NCBI RefSeq assembly: GCF_011605345.1
Contig: NZ_JAAOXM010000005.1
Location: 459,709-523,708 of the forward strand
DNA from: Burkholderia sp. D-99
GTDB taxonomy: Bacteria > Pseudomonadota > Gammaproteobacteria > Burkholderiales > Burkholderiaceae
Direction of reading: 5' to 3'
DNA: 64,000 nt
In this document: positions 1-6,722 of the stretch, one piece after another
How positions within the stretch are numbered: position 1 is the stretch's first letter
Layout of the letters: each line of letters begins with the position of its first letter
Program-made: the position numbers and the translations under genes
The notes under the pieces: model-generated
The model's input: only the letters and a program-made list of their open reading frames with translations
The model's database searches: none
What the model was told of the DNA's origin: nothing

Positions 1-1
1 C

Positions 2-91
2 GTCAGCATGCTGGCGTTCTACGCACTGAGCGATCGAGCCGCACTCGCAGAGGTATCGCTGAAAAACCGCTTACGAAATAAAAACAGCTGA
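2..91 (+). CDS. possible C-terminal end of a gene entering from the left edge
   Basis: Frame 2 is open from the first base to a TGA at 89-91 and would encode the last 29 residues of a protein, rich in Leu/Ala and then Lys/Arg, ending RLRNKNS. The composition looks protein-like and the sequence becomes AT-richer right after the stop, as at a real gene end. No family can be recognised from so short a tail. It may be chance. Confidence 0.35.
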   Translation, partial: VSMLAFYALSDRAALAEVSLKNRLRNKNS

Positions 92-405
92 ATTACTTAG
101 GATGACAAAAATATATCGGAGATCGCATTCGACGGAACATGATCGAGGCGTAGGTCAATTCCAATAAGAAAGACCACGCGCCCGGCGGCGAGTGAATGGA
201 GCGCAACGGTATCGGCCGGCCTGCGCGGGGCAGCTTCGTGCCCGCGCATTGCCGCATCGTGCGTCGCGTTGCGTCGAGTTACGTCGCGCGAGCAGCGGCG
301 TTCGCGCCGGCTCCGGGCAACGAGCGTGTCCACGAGAGGAACGGCGCGCTTTCGTACGGGCGCCGCTTGCCGCACCCGCGGCGACCAGATGCAACGGGGA
401 TCACC
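92..405. other. non-coding stretch before the DNase II fragment
   Basis: The segment 92-160 is AT-rich relative to the rest of the window and could hold a promoter or the 3' end of an upstream transcript. From 190 the sequence is GC-rich; an open frame continues upstream of the DNase II start at 406, but its translation is Arg/Ala-rich and unlike any protein. No further gene is supported. Confidence 0.4.
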
Positions 406-702
406 ATGAGCATTTCAGCGTGCGACGAACAGAATCAACCCGTCGATACGTGGTTCGCCTACAAGGTGCCGAAACTCATCGGCGGCCAGACCAGCGCGGG
501 CGCCACCGGCTACGAATACGCGTACTACGACCGCAAGGTGGGCGCGTTCGCCAAATCGCCGAACCTGATGAACGACAAGCAGGGCGCACTGTTCTACACA
601 CTCGATGCGGTATTCGGCAACCCGGCCGGTACCTATGGCTGGGTGCTCTACAACGACGAGATGCCGGCCGACGCCGGTGTTTTACGGCCCGCGTTTCCGT
701 AA
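406..702 (+). pseudogene. truncated DNase II-like nuclease gene (N-terminal part only)
   Basis: The 98-residue product from ATG 406 matches the N-terminal region of the DNase II family (PF03265). It has an early ISACDEQNQPVD segment, a WFAYKVP motif, a Tyr-rich GYEYAYYD stretch and the YNDEMP motif. Family members are about 350 residues and use two HxK motifs. The first lies roughly 20-30 residues after YNDxxP, where this frame instead stops (VLRPAFP). The other frames show no continuation, so the rest looks deleted or rearranged. A weak purine-rich site precedes ATG 406. It lies at the edge of the reb cluster. A catalytically dead remnant is most likely; the homology rests on motif recognition from memory. 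Confidence 0.6.
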
Positions 703-942
703 CGTGAACCCGCCGGCGTAGGCGCGACGCACGGCGAAGACCGACTTCACAGACCCCTCGCACGGTTCGTCCCTGCAGCGGTCCTGCCGAAATTTCCGGC
801 AGGGCCGCCGCCTGTCCATTTCCCGGAGAACACCATGCGATATCCATTGCAGTACGCAGGCCGAGGCGCCCCGGCGCTGCGTCCATCCGCACCCGAACCG
901 CACGCACCGGCGCCGCGGGCGGCCATCGAGGAGGCGTGAGCC

Positions 943-1590
943 ATGAGCAACGACGCACTCGACCCCTTGCTGCGGCAGTTCGCGGAGAAGCGATTGGGAC
1001 GGCCCCTCGAGCCGGGTGAGGAACGGGCGCTGCTCGAGCGGCTGCCGAGTCGTCACGGAACCGAGCCGGCGCCGGCCGCCGGCACGGCCACGCAGGCGAG
1101 CGCCGCGAACCCGCCATTGCCGCGCTTGAAAACCCGCCAGGAGGCCCGCGAGCAGGTCAAGCATTTTCTGCAGCTCAACCAGCAGAAGGCGTACGAGAAG
1201 ATGCGCGGCATCCTGCAGACGATCGACGCGCAGAACGAGACGACCCTCGGCATGCTGGCGTCGGAACAGCAAAAGGTGTCCGGCGTACTCGACGCGCACG
1301 AGCCGCCGGGTGACGCACAGGCATCCGGCGCGGCCGACCTCCAGGACAGCACCCGCGAGGCGCTGGCGATGATCGGCGAACAGCTGACGGGCCTCATCCG
1401 GCAGGAAATCGACGCCTGCTTCCGGCAGCACGTCGATTCGCTCGCAGAACGGCTCGCCGTGCGGTTCGACGCGATAGACGAGCGGCTGCAACGCATCGAC
1501 GCCCGTCCGGCCGAACTGCACGAACCGGCCGCTACCGCCACCGCCACCACTTCTGTTCACGATACCCCCGGGCCAGCGTCCATGGAGTAG
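943..1590 (+). CDS. uncharacterised helical protein of the reb cluster
   Basis: This is a 215-residue product starting at ATG 943 behind a strong GAGGAGG site at 928-934. It opens with a short acidic segment, has an Ala/Pro-rich linker at about residues 40-60, and then a long Glu/Gln/Lys-rich helical region (about 65-190) with heptad-like spacing that may form a coiled coil. The tail is Thr/Ala/Pro-rich. No signal peptide or membrane segment is visible and no family is recognised. It lies about 110 bp before the first RebB-like gene on the same strand, so it is probably part of the R-body operon as an assembly or accessory factor (inference). Confidence 0.75.
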   Translation: MSNDALDPLLRQFAEKRLGRPLEPGEERALLERLPSRHGTEPAPAAGTATQASAANPPLPRLKTRQEAREQVKHFLQLNQQKAYEKMRGILQTIDAQNETTLGMLASEQQKVSGVLDAHEPPGDAQASGAADLQDSTREALAMIGEQLTGLIRQEIDACFRQHVDSLAERLAVRFDAIDERLQRIDARPAELHEPAATATATTSVHDTPGPASME

Positions 1591-1698
1591 CACACGGGGC
1601 ATGCGGTTGAAGTCAGGCGGCTGAGGTCCGGCAGCTGAACGCAAAACCGGCCGGCCTCGATGTGCGACCTCTCAACTACGTGAATCAAGGAGCAAAAA

Positions 1699-2031
1699 AT
1701 GGGTGATACGTGTCAGGTGTGCCAGGTCAATCCTGCGATTACCGATGCCGTCACGCAGGTCAACGTCAAGGTGGTCGCCGAGGCGCCGGCAATGGCGATG
1801 GGCTCGCTGTACCAGGCCCAGAGCCATTCGCTCAGCATCCTGTTCGAGAACGCGGTGCAGCAGCAGTCGCAGGCCGCGATCCAGTCGCAGACGTCGACGA
1901 ACGTGGGGACGATGCAGCTCTACACGATCGGGCCGGAAAGCGCGGGAGCGGCCGCTACGGAAATCGGCGCGAACGGGATCATCTCCATTCTGGCCGACGT
2001 GATCGCGATCGGGAAGGCGATGCGCCCGTAA
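1699..2031 (+). CDS. RebB-family R-body structural protein (copy 1)
   Basis: This 110-residue protein has the RebB family (PF11747) signature: an ITDAVTQVNVKVV N-terminus, an EAPAMAMGSLYQAQSHSLS segment, a Gln-rich QQQSQAA run, then T-N-V-G-T-MQLY and an Ala/Gly-rich hydrophobic C-terminus. RebB-like proteins are the small subunits that polymerise into R-bodies, the coiled extendable ribbons first known from Caedibacter. A CxxC precedes the conserved region (residues 5-8), and copy 2 has a comparable CxC/Cys segment. The ribosome site is AGGAG before ATG 1699. It is nearly identical in its central part to copy 2, indicating a recent tandem duplication. Confidence 0.9.
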   Translation: MGDTCQVCQVNPAITDAVTQVNVKVVAEAPAMAMGSLYQAQSHSLSILFENAVQQQSQAAIQSQTSTNVGTMQLYTIGPESAGAAATEIGANGIISILADVIAIGKAMRP

Positions 2032-2221
2032 GGCGCGGTCGCAACGCCGTGGTTGAGCGGCGGCGCAAGCGGCACGGGCCGCCGATGCCGCCGCCGCGCC
2101 GCCGATCCGCAGCACGGCCGCCGGCGCCTGAACAGCGGTGCCGCGCGGTGTTCCGGAGCAAACGACAGAACGGGTAGAGCCGATTCGATGCGGCGCCCGT
2201 TCGCAAACCAGGAGAAATACG

Positions 2222-2596
2222 ATGGCAAATGATACAACCGACCCGACGGACACGAAGGATCCGAAAGACCCCTGCAACTGCAAGACGTGCGCGGTCAATG
2301 CCGCGATCACCGACGCCGTCACGCAGACCAACGTCAAGGTGGTGGGCGAAGCGCCCGCGATGGCGACGGGCTCGCTGTACCAGGCCCAGAGCCATTCGCT
2401 CAGCGTGCTGTTCGAGAACGCCGTGCAGCAGCAGTCGCAGGCCGCGGTACAGCTGCCGACCTCGACGAACGTGGGCACGATGCAGCTCTACACGCTCGGG
2501 CCGGCGAGCGCCGGCGCCGCCGCGACGGAAATCGGCTCGAACGGCGTGCTGTCCGTGCTGGCCGATGTGCTCGCGCTCGGCAAGGCGCTTGTCTGA
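2222..2596 (+). CDS. RebB-family R-body structural protein (copy 2)
   Basis: This 124-residue RebB-family protein starts at ATG 2222, chosen because CAGGAG lies just upstream and homology begins soon after. An extra Asp/Thr/Lys-rich N-terminal extension of about 20 residues with a CNCKTC cluster precedes the ITDAVTQTNVKVV core. The core shares most residues with copy 1, including the GSLYQAQSHSLS and QQQSQAA blocks. The cysteine-bearing leaders of copies 1 and 2 could cross-link subunits (inference). It lies 190 bp after copy 1 on the same strand. Paralogous subunits in one cluster are usual for reb loci. Confidence 0.9.
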   Translation: MANDTTDPTDTKDPKDPCNCKTCAVNAAITDAVTQTNVKVVGEAPAMATGSLYQAQSHSLSVLFENAVQQQSQAAVQLPTSTNVGTMQLYTLGPASAGAAATEIGSNGVLSVLADVLALGKALV

Positions 2597-2791
2597 CGCG
2601 TAACCCGGCGTCGACGCCGGGCGGCGGCCCCGATCCCCGTGGCTGCCGCCCGGCGCCTGTCGTCATGCCGACGCCCGCGACGGCGAGCGCTCGCGCGCAC
2701 CGATGCTGCCGCCCGGCGCACGTCGCCGACCGACCCATTCATGCGTTCGCCGTGACTGCATCGCAGCGGCGGGCAAACCAGGAGCAACGAC

Positions 2792-3115
2792 ATGCCGGAA
2801 CAGGTTTCCGCCGCGGTGACCGATGCGGTCACGCAAGCCAACGTCAAGGTGGTGGGCGAGGCGCCCGCCGTGGCCTTGGGCACGCTCATGCAGTCGAACA
2901 GCCATGCGTCTGCGATCCTGCTTCACAACGCGGTGCAGATGCAGGCGAACCAGGCGATGTCCAACCTCGCCGCCACGACCGTCGGCATCATGCAGCTCTA
3001 CGCCGGCTCGCCGGTGGCGGTGGCCGCCGCGGCGCGCTCGGCGAACGACAACTTTGCGTCGCAACTGACCGCCGTCGCGCAGTTGATGAACGCCATCGGC
3101 CACTGGCGCGGCTGA
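2792..3115 (+). CDS. RebB-family R-body structural protein (copy 3)
   Basis: This 107-residue RebB-family protein begins MPEQVSAAVTDAVTQ and keeps the family blocks: N-V-K-VVGEAPAVALG, a helical region with VQMQANQA, and TTVGIMQLY. It lacks the Cys-containing leader of copies 1 and 2 and is more diverged in the middle and C-terminus, so it is probably a distinct subunit type. A GGAG site lies just before ATG 2792. It is the last gene of the plus-strand run and is followed by the convergent Crp/Fnr gene, whose stop is only 79 bp away. Confidence 0.88.
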   Translation: MPEQVSAAVTDAVTQANVKVVGEAPAVALGTLMQSNSHASAILLHNAVQMQANQAMSNLAATTVGIMQLYAGSPVAVAAAARSANDNFASQLTAVAQLMNAIGHWRG

Positions 3116-3193
3116 CCTTCGCCGCGCGCCGCGCAACCCGGCGCGCGCGACCTCCTGCCGCCACGGCGCGTCGCGGCGCACGCGCCTGGCGCG

Positions 3194-3868
3194 TCAATTG
3201 GCGTTGACGATGGTCCGGAGCTGCTCCGGTTTCTCGATCGTCACGCCGTGCTCGTGAAGCCGGATCAGGCCGTCGCGCTGCATCTTCTGCAGGCTGCTGT
3301 TCAATCGCGGCCGGCTGACGTTGAGCATCGCGGCGAGGATGCTCTGGTTCTCCGGTAGCCGCACCTCGACATCGTTCCCTTGCATGCGGTTCAGCAGATG
3401 GCGCGCGAGCCTTGCTTCGAGCCGGTACAGGCACGCCGATTCGATGAAGTCGCTCAACTGGTGGACGTGCCGGCACAGCTGCTCGTGGATGCGCTCCATG
3501 AAATCCGCATTGGCCAGCAGCGGCGCGAAGTACTGGCGATGCAGCAGCGACACGCGGCAGTCCGGGCTCAGCTGCGCGGTGAAGCTGCGCCGGTGGGCGC
3601 GAACCAGCGTGTTTTCGCCGATGAGTTCGCCCGGCAACGAGTGGCCGAGAATGAGTTCGCGTCCGCCGGGTTCGTGCAGCGTCTTGTAGACGCGGCCGCA
3701 GTGCACGAAGGCGACGAAATCGCCCGGATCGCCCTTGAAGAACAGCAGCCGATTGCCGTGTTCGGGCCAGGGCGAGAGATGCCGCTCGATGTGAGCGAGC
3801 AGGCTTTCCGGAAGATCGGCGAGTATCGGTATATTGCACAGCGTTCGACCGTTGACGAGGGCAGGCAT
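3194..3868 (-). CDS. Crp/Fnr-family transcription regulator
   Basis: The 224-residue product has an N-terminal cyclic-nucleotide-binding-type beta-roll (about residues 15-130, with the G-D-x-G-D-F-V and GELIGENTL turns) and a C-terminal winged helix-turn-helix (about 150-215, LPENQSILAAMLNVSRPRLNSSLQKM). No N-terminal Fnr-type cysteine cluster is present, so direct iron-sulfur oxygen sensing is unlikely; the effector is unknown. ATG 3868 is chosen over farther upstream starts because homology starts there. It is divergent from the sigma-factor gene, with the shared intergenic region carrying a TGTTA-N6-TAACA palindrome of the geometry such proteins bind. It probably controls the reb locus. 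Confidence 0.88.
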   Translation of the reverse strand: MPALVNGRTLCNIPILADLPESLLAHIERHLSPWPEHGNRLLFFKGDPGDFVAFVHCGRVYKTLHEPGGRELILGHSLPGELIGENTLVRAHRRSFTAQLSPDCRVSLLHRQYFAPLLANADFMERIHEQLCRHVHQLSDFIESACLYRLEARLARHLLNRMQGNDVEVRLPENQSILAAMLNVSRPRLNSSLQKMQRDGLIRLHEHGVTIEKPEQLRTIVNAN

Positions 3869-4161
3869 GTTTTCCGTGCAAGGTTGTTTGACGATGCGGC
3901 CACCTAGCGAAAAACGTTGCCTTTGGCATTGCGTGAAAAATGAATGATGGAAATAACCAGATAATGGGAAAGTGGTCCCGATATGGCTTTGCTTCGGCGC
4001 CAGGGACATTTGGTCGACCGACATCGACAGCAGCGTGCCGGCGTAAGCGCATCGCGGCGGCAGTCGCTATTTTTCATCGAAATGCCATTCTTCACGCTCG
4101 ACGGCGCGCCCGAATCGACGGATGAGGAGAGGCGAGGGAATTAAAGTTTCCGTTAATAATA

Positions 4162-4195
4162 ATCAAGAAAATTTACAGAGGCCGATTATCTTGAT
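4162..4195. promoter_or_regulatory. inverted repeat ATCAAGA-N20-TCTTGAT
   Basis: Two perfect 7-bp arms, 4162-4168 and 4189-4195, are separated by 20 bp in the AT-rich region upstream of the sigma-factor gene. It could be an operator for a dimer binding across two helical turns or could form a hairpin in an RNA leader. The binding protein is unknown. Confidence 0.4.
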
Positions 4196-4200
4196 AACGG

Positions 4201-4216
4201 TGTTACGCGGGTAACA
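4201..4216. promoter_or_regulatory. CRP/FNR-geometry palindrome TGTTA-N6-TAACA
   Basis: A perfect 16-bp inverted repeat (TGTTAC-GCGG-GTAACA) lies 58 bp before the sigma-factor start. Its 5-6-5 layout is the same as the CRP consensus TGTGA-N6-TCACA and is close to FNR-type sites. Given the Crp/Fnr gene on the other side of the same intergenic region, it is the best candidate for that protein's own site. Confidence 0.55.
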
Positions 4217-4273
4217 GCGCCATTCTCGGCATCGAATCGATTCTGTGTTTTCCATGAAAAAGGAAGGCACGGG

Positions 4274-4831
4274 ATGACAACCTCGAACCAGCACGCTGTT
4301 TCGACGCCTGAGTCACCGGCGCAGCAGCTAGATCACACGTGGCGGGAAATGCAGGCGAAATTGCGGCGCCGCGCGCGCCTGTTGTGCAAGGGCGATATTC
4401 ACCGTGCCGACGAACTGCTCTCCGATACCGCGCTCAAGGTCCACATTTACCTGCAACGTTCGCCCGAGCGCGTCCGGAACCTGGCCGGCTTTCTCTTTCT
4501 GGCGCTGAACCACGCGTTCCTCGATGGCGCGCGCCGTCGCCTGCGCGAAAGCGGCATGCTCGAATTCGACCCGGGCTGGGACGACGATCACACGGCCGAG
4601 CTGGCCGGCCACGCGCCGTCGGTGGAGCAGCAACTGCTGCTCCGGCAACAGCTGCTGCGTCTCGAGCAGGTGCTGTCCACGCTCCCGTCGCAGCAGCAGA
4701 TGCTGTTCACGCTGAAGTTCGAGGAGGACCGGCCCTATCTGCACATCGCGGCGACGCTCGGGATCAACGAGCCGCTGGCCAGAAAGCGTGTCGAGCTGCT
4801 GCGCAAGAAATTGCGCGAGGAACTCGCATGA
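4274..4831 (+). CDS. RNA polymerase sigma-70-family (ECF-like) sigma factor of the reb locus
   Basis: The 185-residue protein has a region-2-like helical segment (about residues 25-95, with RARLLCKGDIHRADELLSD and the ALNHAFLDGARRR stretch) and a region-4 helix-turn-helix (about 125-183, LPSQQQMLFTLKFEE followed by HIAATLGINEPLARKRVELL). There is no region 1.1 or region 3, as in ECF-type factors, and no anti-sigma gene is adjacent. AAGGAAGG lies just before ATG 4274. Small sigma factors commonly accompany reb genes, so it probably directs transcription of the R-body genes, under the Crp/Fnr regulator. Confidence 0.85.
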   Translation: MTTSNQHAVSTPESPAQQLDHTWREMQAKLRRRARLLCKGDIHRADELLSDTALKVHIYLQRSPERVRNLAGFLFLALNHAFLDGARRRLRESGMLEFDPGWDDDHTAELAGHAPSVEQQLLLRQQLLRLEQVLSTLPSQQQMLFTLKFEEDRPYLHIAATLGINEPLARKRVELLRKKLREELA

Positions 4832-4944
4832 GCGCGTTCACGAACGCGGGCATGCAGCGTTCCTAACGGCATGCGCGGCGTCGATGGCCTGCCGGCCCGC
4901 CGTTCCTTCAATCGCATGCCGGAGCCGAGATCCGAGGAGGCCTC

Positions 4945-5238
4945 GTGGCAGACAAAGTCAATGAGCAGGTTACCGACGCGGTGACGCAGACCAATGTCAA
5001 CGTCGTCGCGGGATCCCCGGCCCAGGCGCTGGGCACGCTTTACCAGATGTTCAGCCAGGCCGTCGGCATCTCGGCGCAGAACATGACGCAGCAGCAGGCG
5101 GCGCTGAACCAGATTTCGAACGCCGTCGTGTCGAAGGCGGTGGCCATGATCCTGTCCGTCGAAGCGTCGCCGAAGCCGGCATCGGGCGGCGCGGCGCAAG
5201 CCCCGGCGGCCGGGCCGCAGACGGGTTCCACGCATTAG
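4945..5238 (+). CDS. RebB-family R-body structural protein (copy 4)
   Basis: This 97-residue RebB-family protein starts at GTG 4945 with GAGGAGG at 4934-4940. It has the VNEQVTDAVTQTNVNVVAG N-terminus and a helical QNMTQQQAALNQISNAVV block. The MQLY block is not obvious, and the C-terminus is an Ala/Pro/Gly-rich tail instead of the usual hydrophobic end. It is the most diverged of the four copies and lies downstream of the sigma factor, so it may be a minor or capping subunit (inference). Confidence 0.82.
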   Translation: MADKVNEQVTDAVTQTNVNVVAGSPAQALGTLYQMFSQAVGISAQNMTQQQAALNQISNAVVSKAVAMILSVEASPKPASGGAAQAPAAGPQTGSTH

Positions 5239-5261
5239 TCGACTCTCGGGATACCTGAACC

Positions 5262-5891
5262 ATGAACATGAAAGGCCTTTTGGGTGGACGCGGCGACGGT
5301 GCGCCGCAGGCGCCGCACGATGGCGCGTCCGCAGCAGCAGGCGCAACCACGCCGGCCGACGCCACGACGCCCGCCGAGGTCGCGCCGCACGTCGTGGCGT
5401 CGAAGGCCGGCGCGCGCGCGTGGCCGGTCAACCGGCTGCGCAGGCTCACCGATGCGCTGAAGGCACCGAACCAGGTCGCCGATCCGGCCGGGGCCGGCGG
5501 CCCGGCGCTGCAGACCGTGCAGGCGATCAACGCGGAGGCTGCGTCCTACGCGACGACGCAGATCGCCGTCGGCCCGAACATGATGATCACGCAGGCGGGT
5601 GGCATGGTTGCGCAGGCGGCGGCCAACTACTTCGAGGCGACGACGTCGCTGGCGATCGCGGGCAAGAGCGTGCTGATGAAGGATCTGGCGCAGAAGACCA
5701 TCGACGAGAACGTGGGTGGGATGGCGATGGATGCGGTGGGCCTGCTGTTGACGGACCTGTTCGTCGCGACCGCGGCGATCGTCGCGGGTGCCGCGGAGGC
5801 GATCGAAGGGGAGGCCGCGAGCGTCGCGCTCGACAAGATCGACGAGAGCCTGCAGAAGTATCAGGCGCTGCTGGACAAGAAGGGCCCGTAG
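5262..5891 (+). CDS. uncharacterised reb-cluster protein with Ala/Gly-rich helical C-terminus
   Basis: The 209-residue product begins 23 bp after RebB copy 4 and is probably co-transcribed. Residues 1-55 are low-complexity (Gly, Ala, Thr, Pro). From about residue 80 a helical domain follows with NAEAASYATTQIAVGPNMM, repeated Ala-rich segments, and a hydrophobic stretch (about 165-185, LLLTDLFVATAAIVAGAA) that may be a membrane or packing helix. Parts of the helical region (TQIAVGPNMM) faintly recall the TQ-N-x-V pattern of RebB proteins. No known family is recognised. It may be an R-body assembly factor. Confidence 0.75.
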   Translation: MNMKGLLGGRGDGAPQAPHDGASAAAGATTPADATTPAEVAPHVVASKAGARAWPVNRLRRLTDALKAPNQVADPAGAGGPALQTVQAINAEAASYATTQIAVGPNMMITQAGGMVAQAAANYFEATTSLAIAGKSVLMKDLAQKTIDENVGGMAMDAVGLLLTDLFVATAAIVAGAAEAIEGEAASVALDKIDESLQKYQALLDKKGP

Positions 5892-6050
5892 CGCGCGACC
5901 GCGCGCGCAGCGACGAGGAATCCATCGACACGACCCGCGGGGCCGTCAGGCTCGATGCGGGATGTGAGCGGCGGGACCGACGCGTGTCCGTTTTCCCGGA
6001 CACGTTGCGGCCCCGTCACCGGCAGTCCCATCGAGTCAAGTGAGGAGCCC

Positions 6051-6497
6051 ATGCCCTACGACATTCAGAACGTACAAGGTCCCGCGCCGCTGGCGGTTGG
6101 CGAGCGCATCTGGGGAGATGCGACGGAAATCGATTTCGGCGCGATGACGAGCTGCATCGCGCTCGTCGAGCAGGTGCCGGGCCAGCCGGCGTCGGTGCGC
6201 GCGATCCATCTGTCGATCGTCAGCGCCGACGGCACGCAGGTGTACGACCCGTCGGCGAACGTGGCCGGGCAGGTCGAGACGATCATGCAGCAGAGCGGCG
6301 ACCTGCGTACCTGCCTCGGGCGCATCGATCTCTGGCAGGCCAGCCAGTCGCAACAACTGCGTGATTTCTTCGCCGCGCTGATGCTGAGCCTCGACATGCA
6401 GAACTGGGTGCCGTTGCCGGACGGCAACCTGCGGGTGCGGATCAACGGCGGCGTGATCGAGTATCGGCAGGGCGCCGGCCCATGGGCCCACGCGTAG
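6051..6497 (+). CDS. uncharacterised protein at the end of the reb operon
   Basis: The product is 148 residues. ATG 6051 is preceded by TGAGGAG and begins MPYDIQNVQGPAPLAVGER; the open frame upstream of it looks non-coding. The protein is of mixed alpha/beta character with no signal peptide or membrane helix and ends in a strand-rich section (LPDGNLRVRINGGVIEY). No family is recognised. It lies 160 bp after the preceding gene on the same strand and is the last plausible member of the R-body locus before an unrelated catabolic operon begins. Confidence 0.7.
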   Translation: MPYDIQNVQGPAPLAVGERIWGDATEIDFGAMTSCIALVEQVPGQPASVRAIHLSIVSADGTQVYDPSANVAGQVETIMQQSGDLRTCLGRIDLWQASQSQQLRDFFAALMLSLDMQNWVPLPDGNLRVRINGGVIEYRQGAGPWAHA

Positions 6498-6722
6498 CCG
6501 GCGCGACCGGTCGAAGCCGACGCCCGCCATCTGCGCGGGCGCCGGTGCAACACGGGCGCGTCGTCCCGTGATGCTCGCCGCCCGCGCCCCCCAGCTTTTT
6601 GCTCATCAACACCAACAAAAATCATCATTTCGCCACCGGCGGGGTGTCAGCAGAATGTCTCCATTCCAGCTCACGCGACAGCACGCACGTCGCACTGAGC
6701 CGCACTTCAGAAGGAGACAGCC

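Larger units (their letters stand above)
3869..4273. other. divergent intergenic region between the Crp/Fnr and sigma-factor genes
   Basis: This 405-bp stretch has no gene. Its right half (about 4140-4200) is the most AT-rich part of the first 20 kb and holds two inverted repeats annotated separately. It probably contains the promoters of both divergent regulatory genes. No convincing -35/-10 pair could be assigned by eye. Confidence 0.6.
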
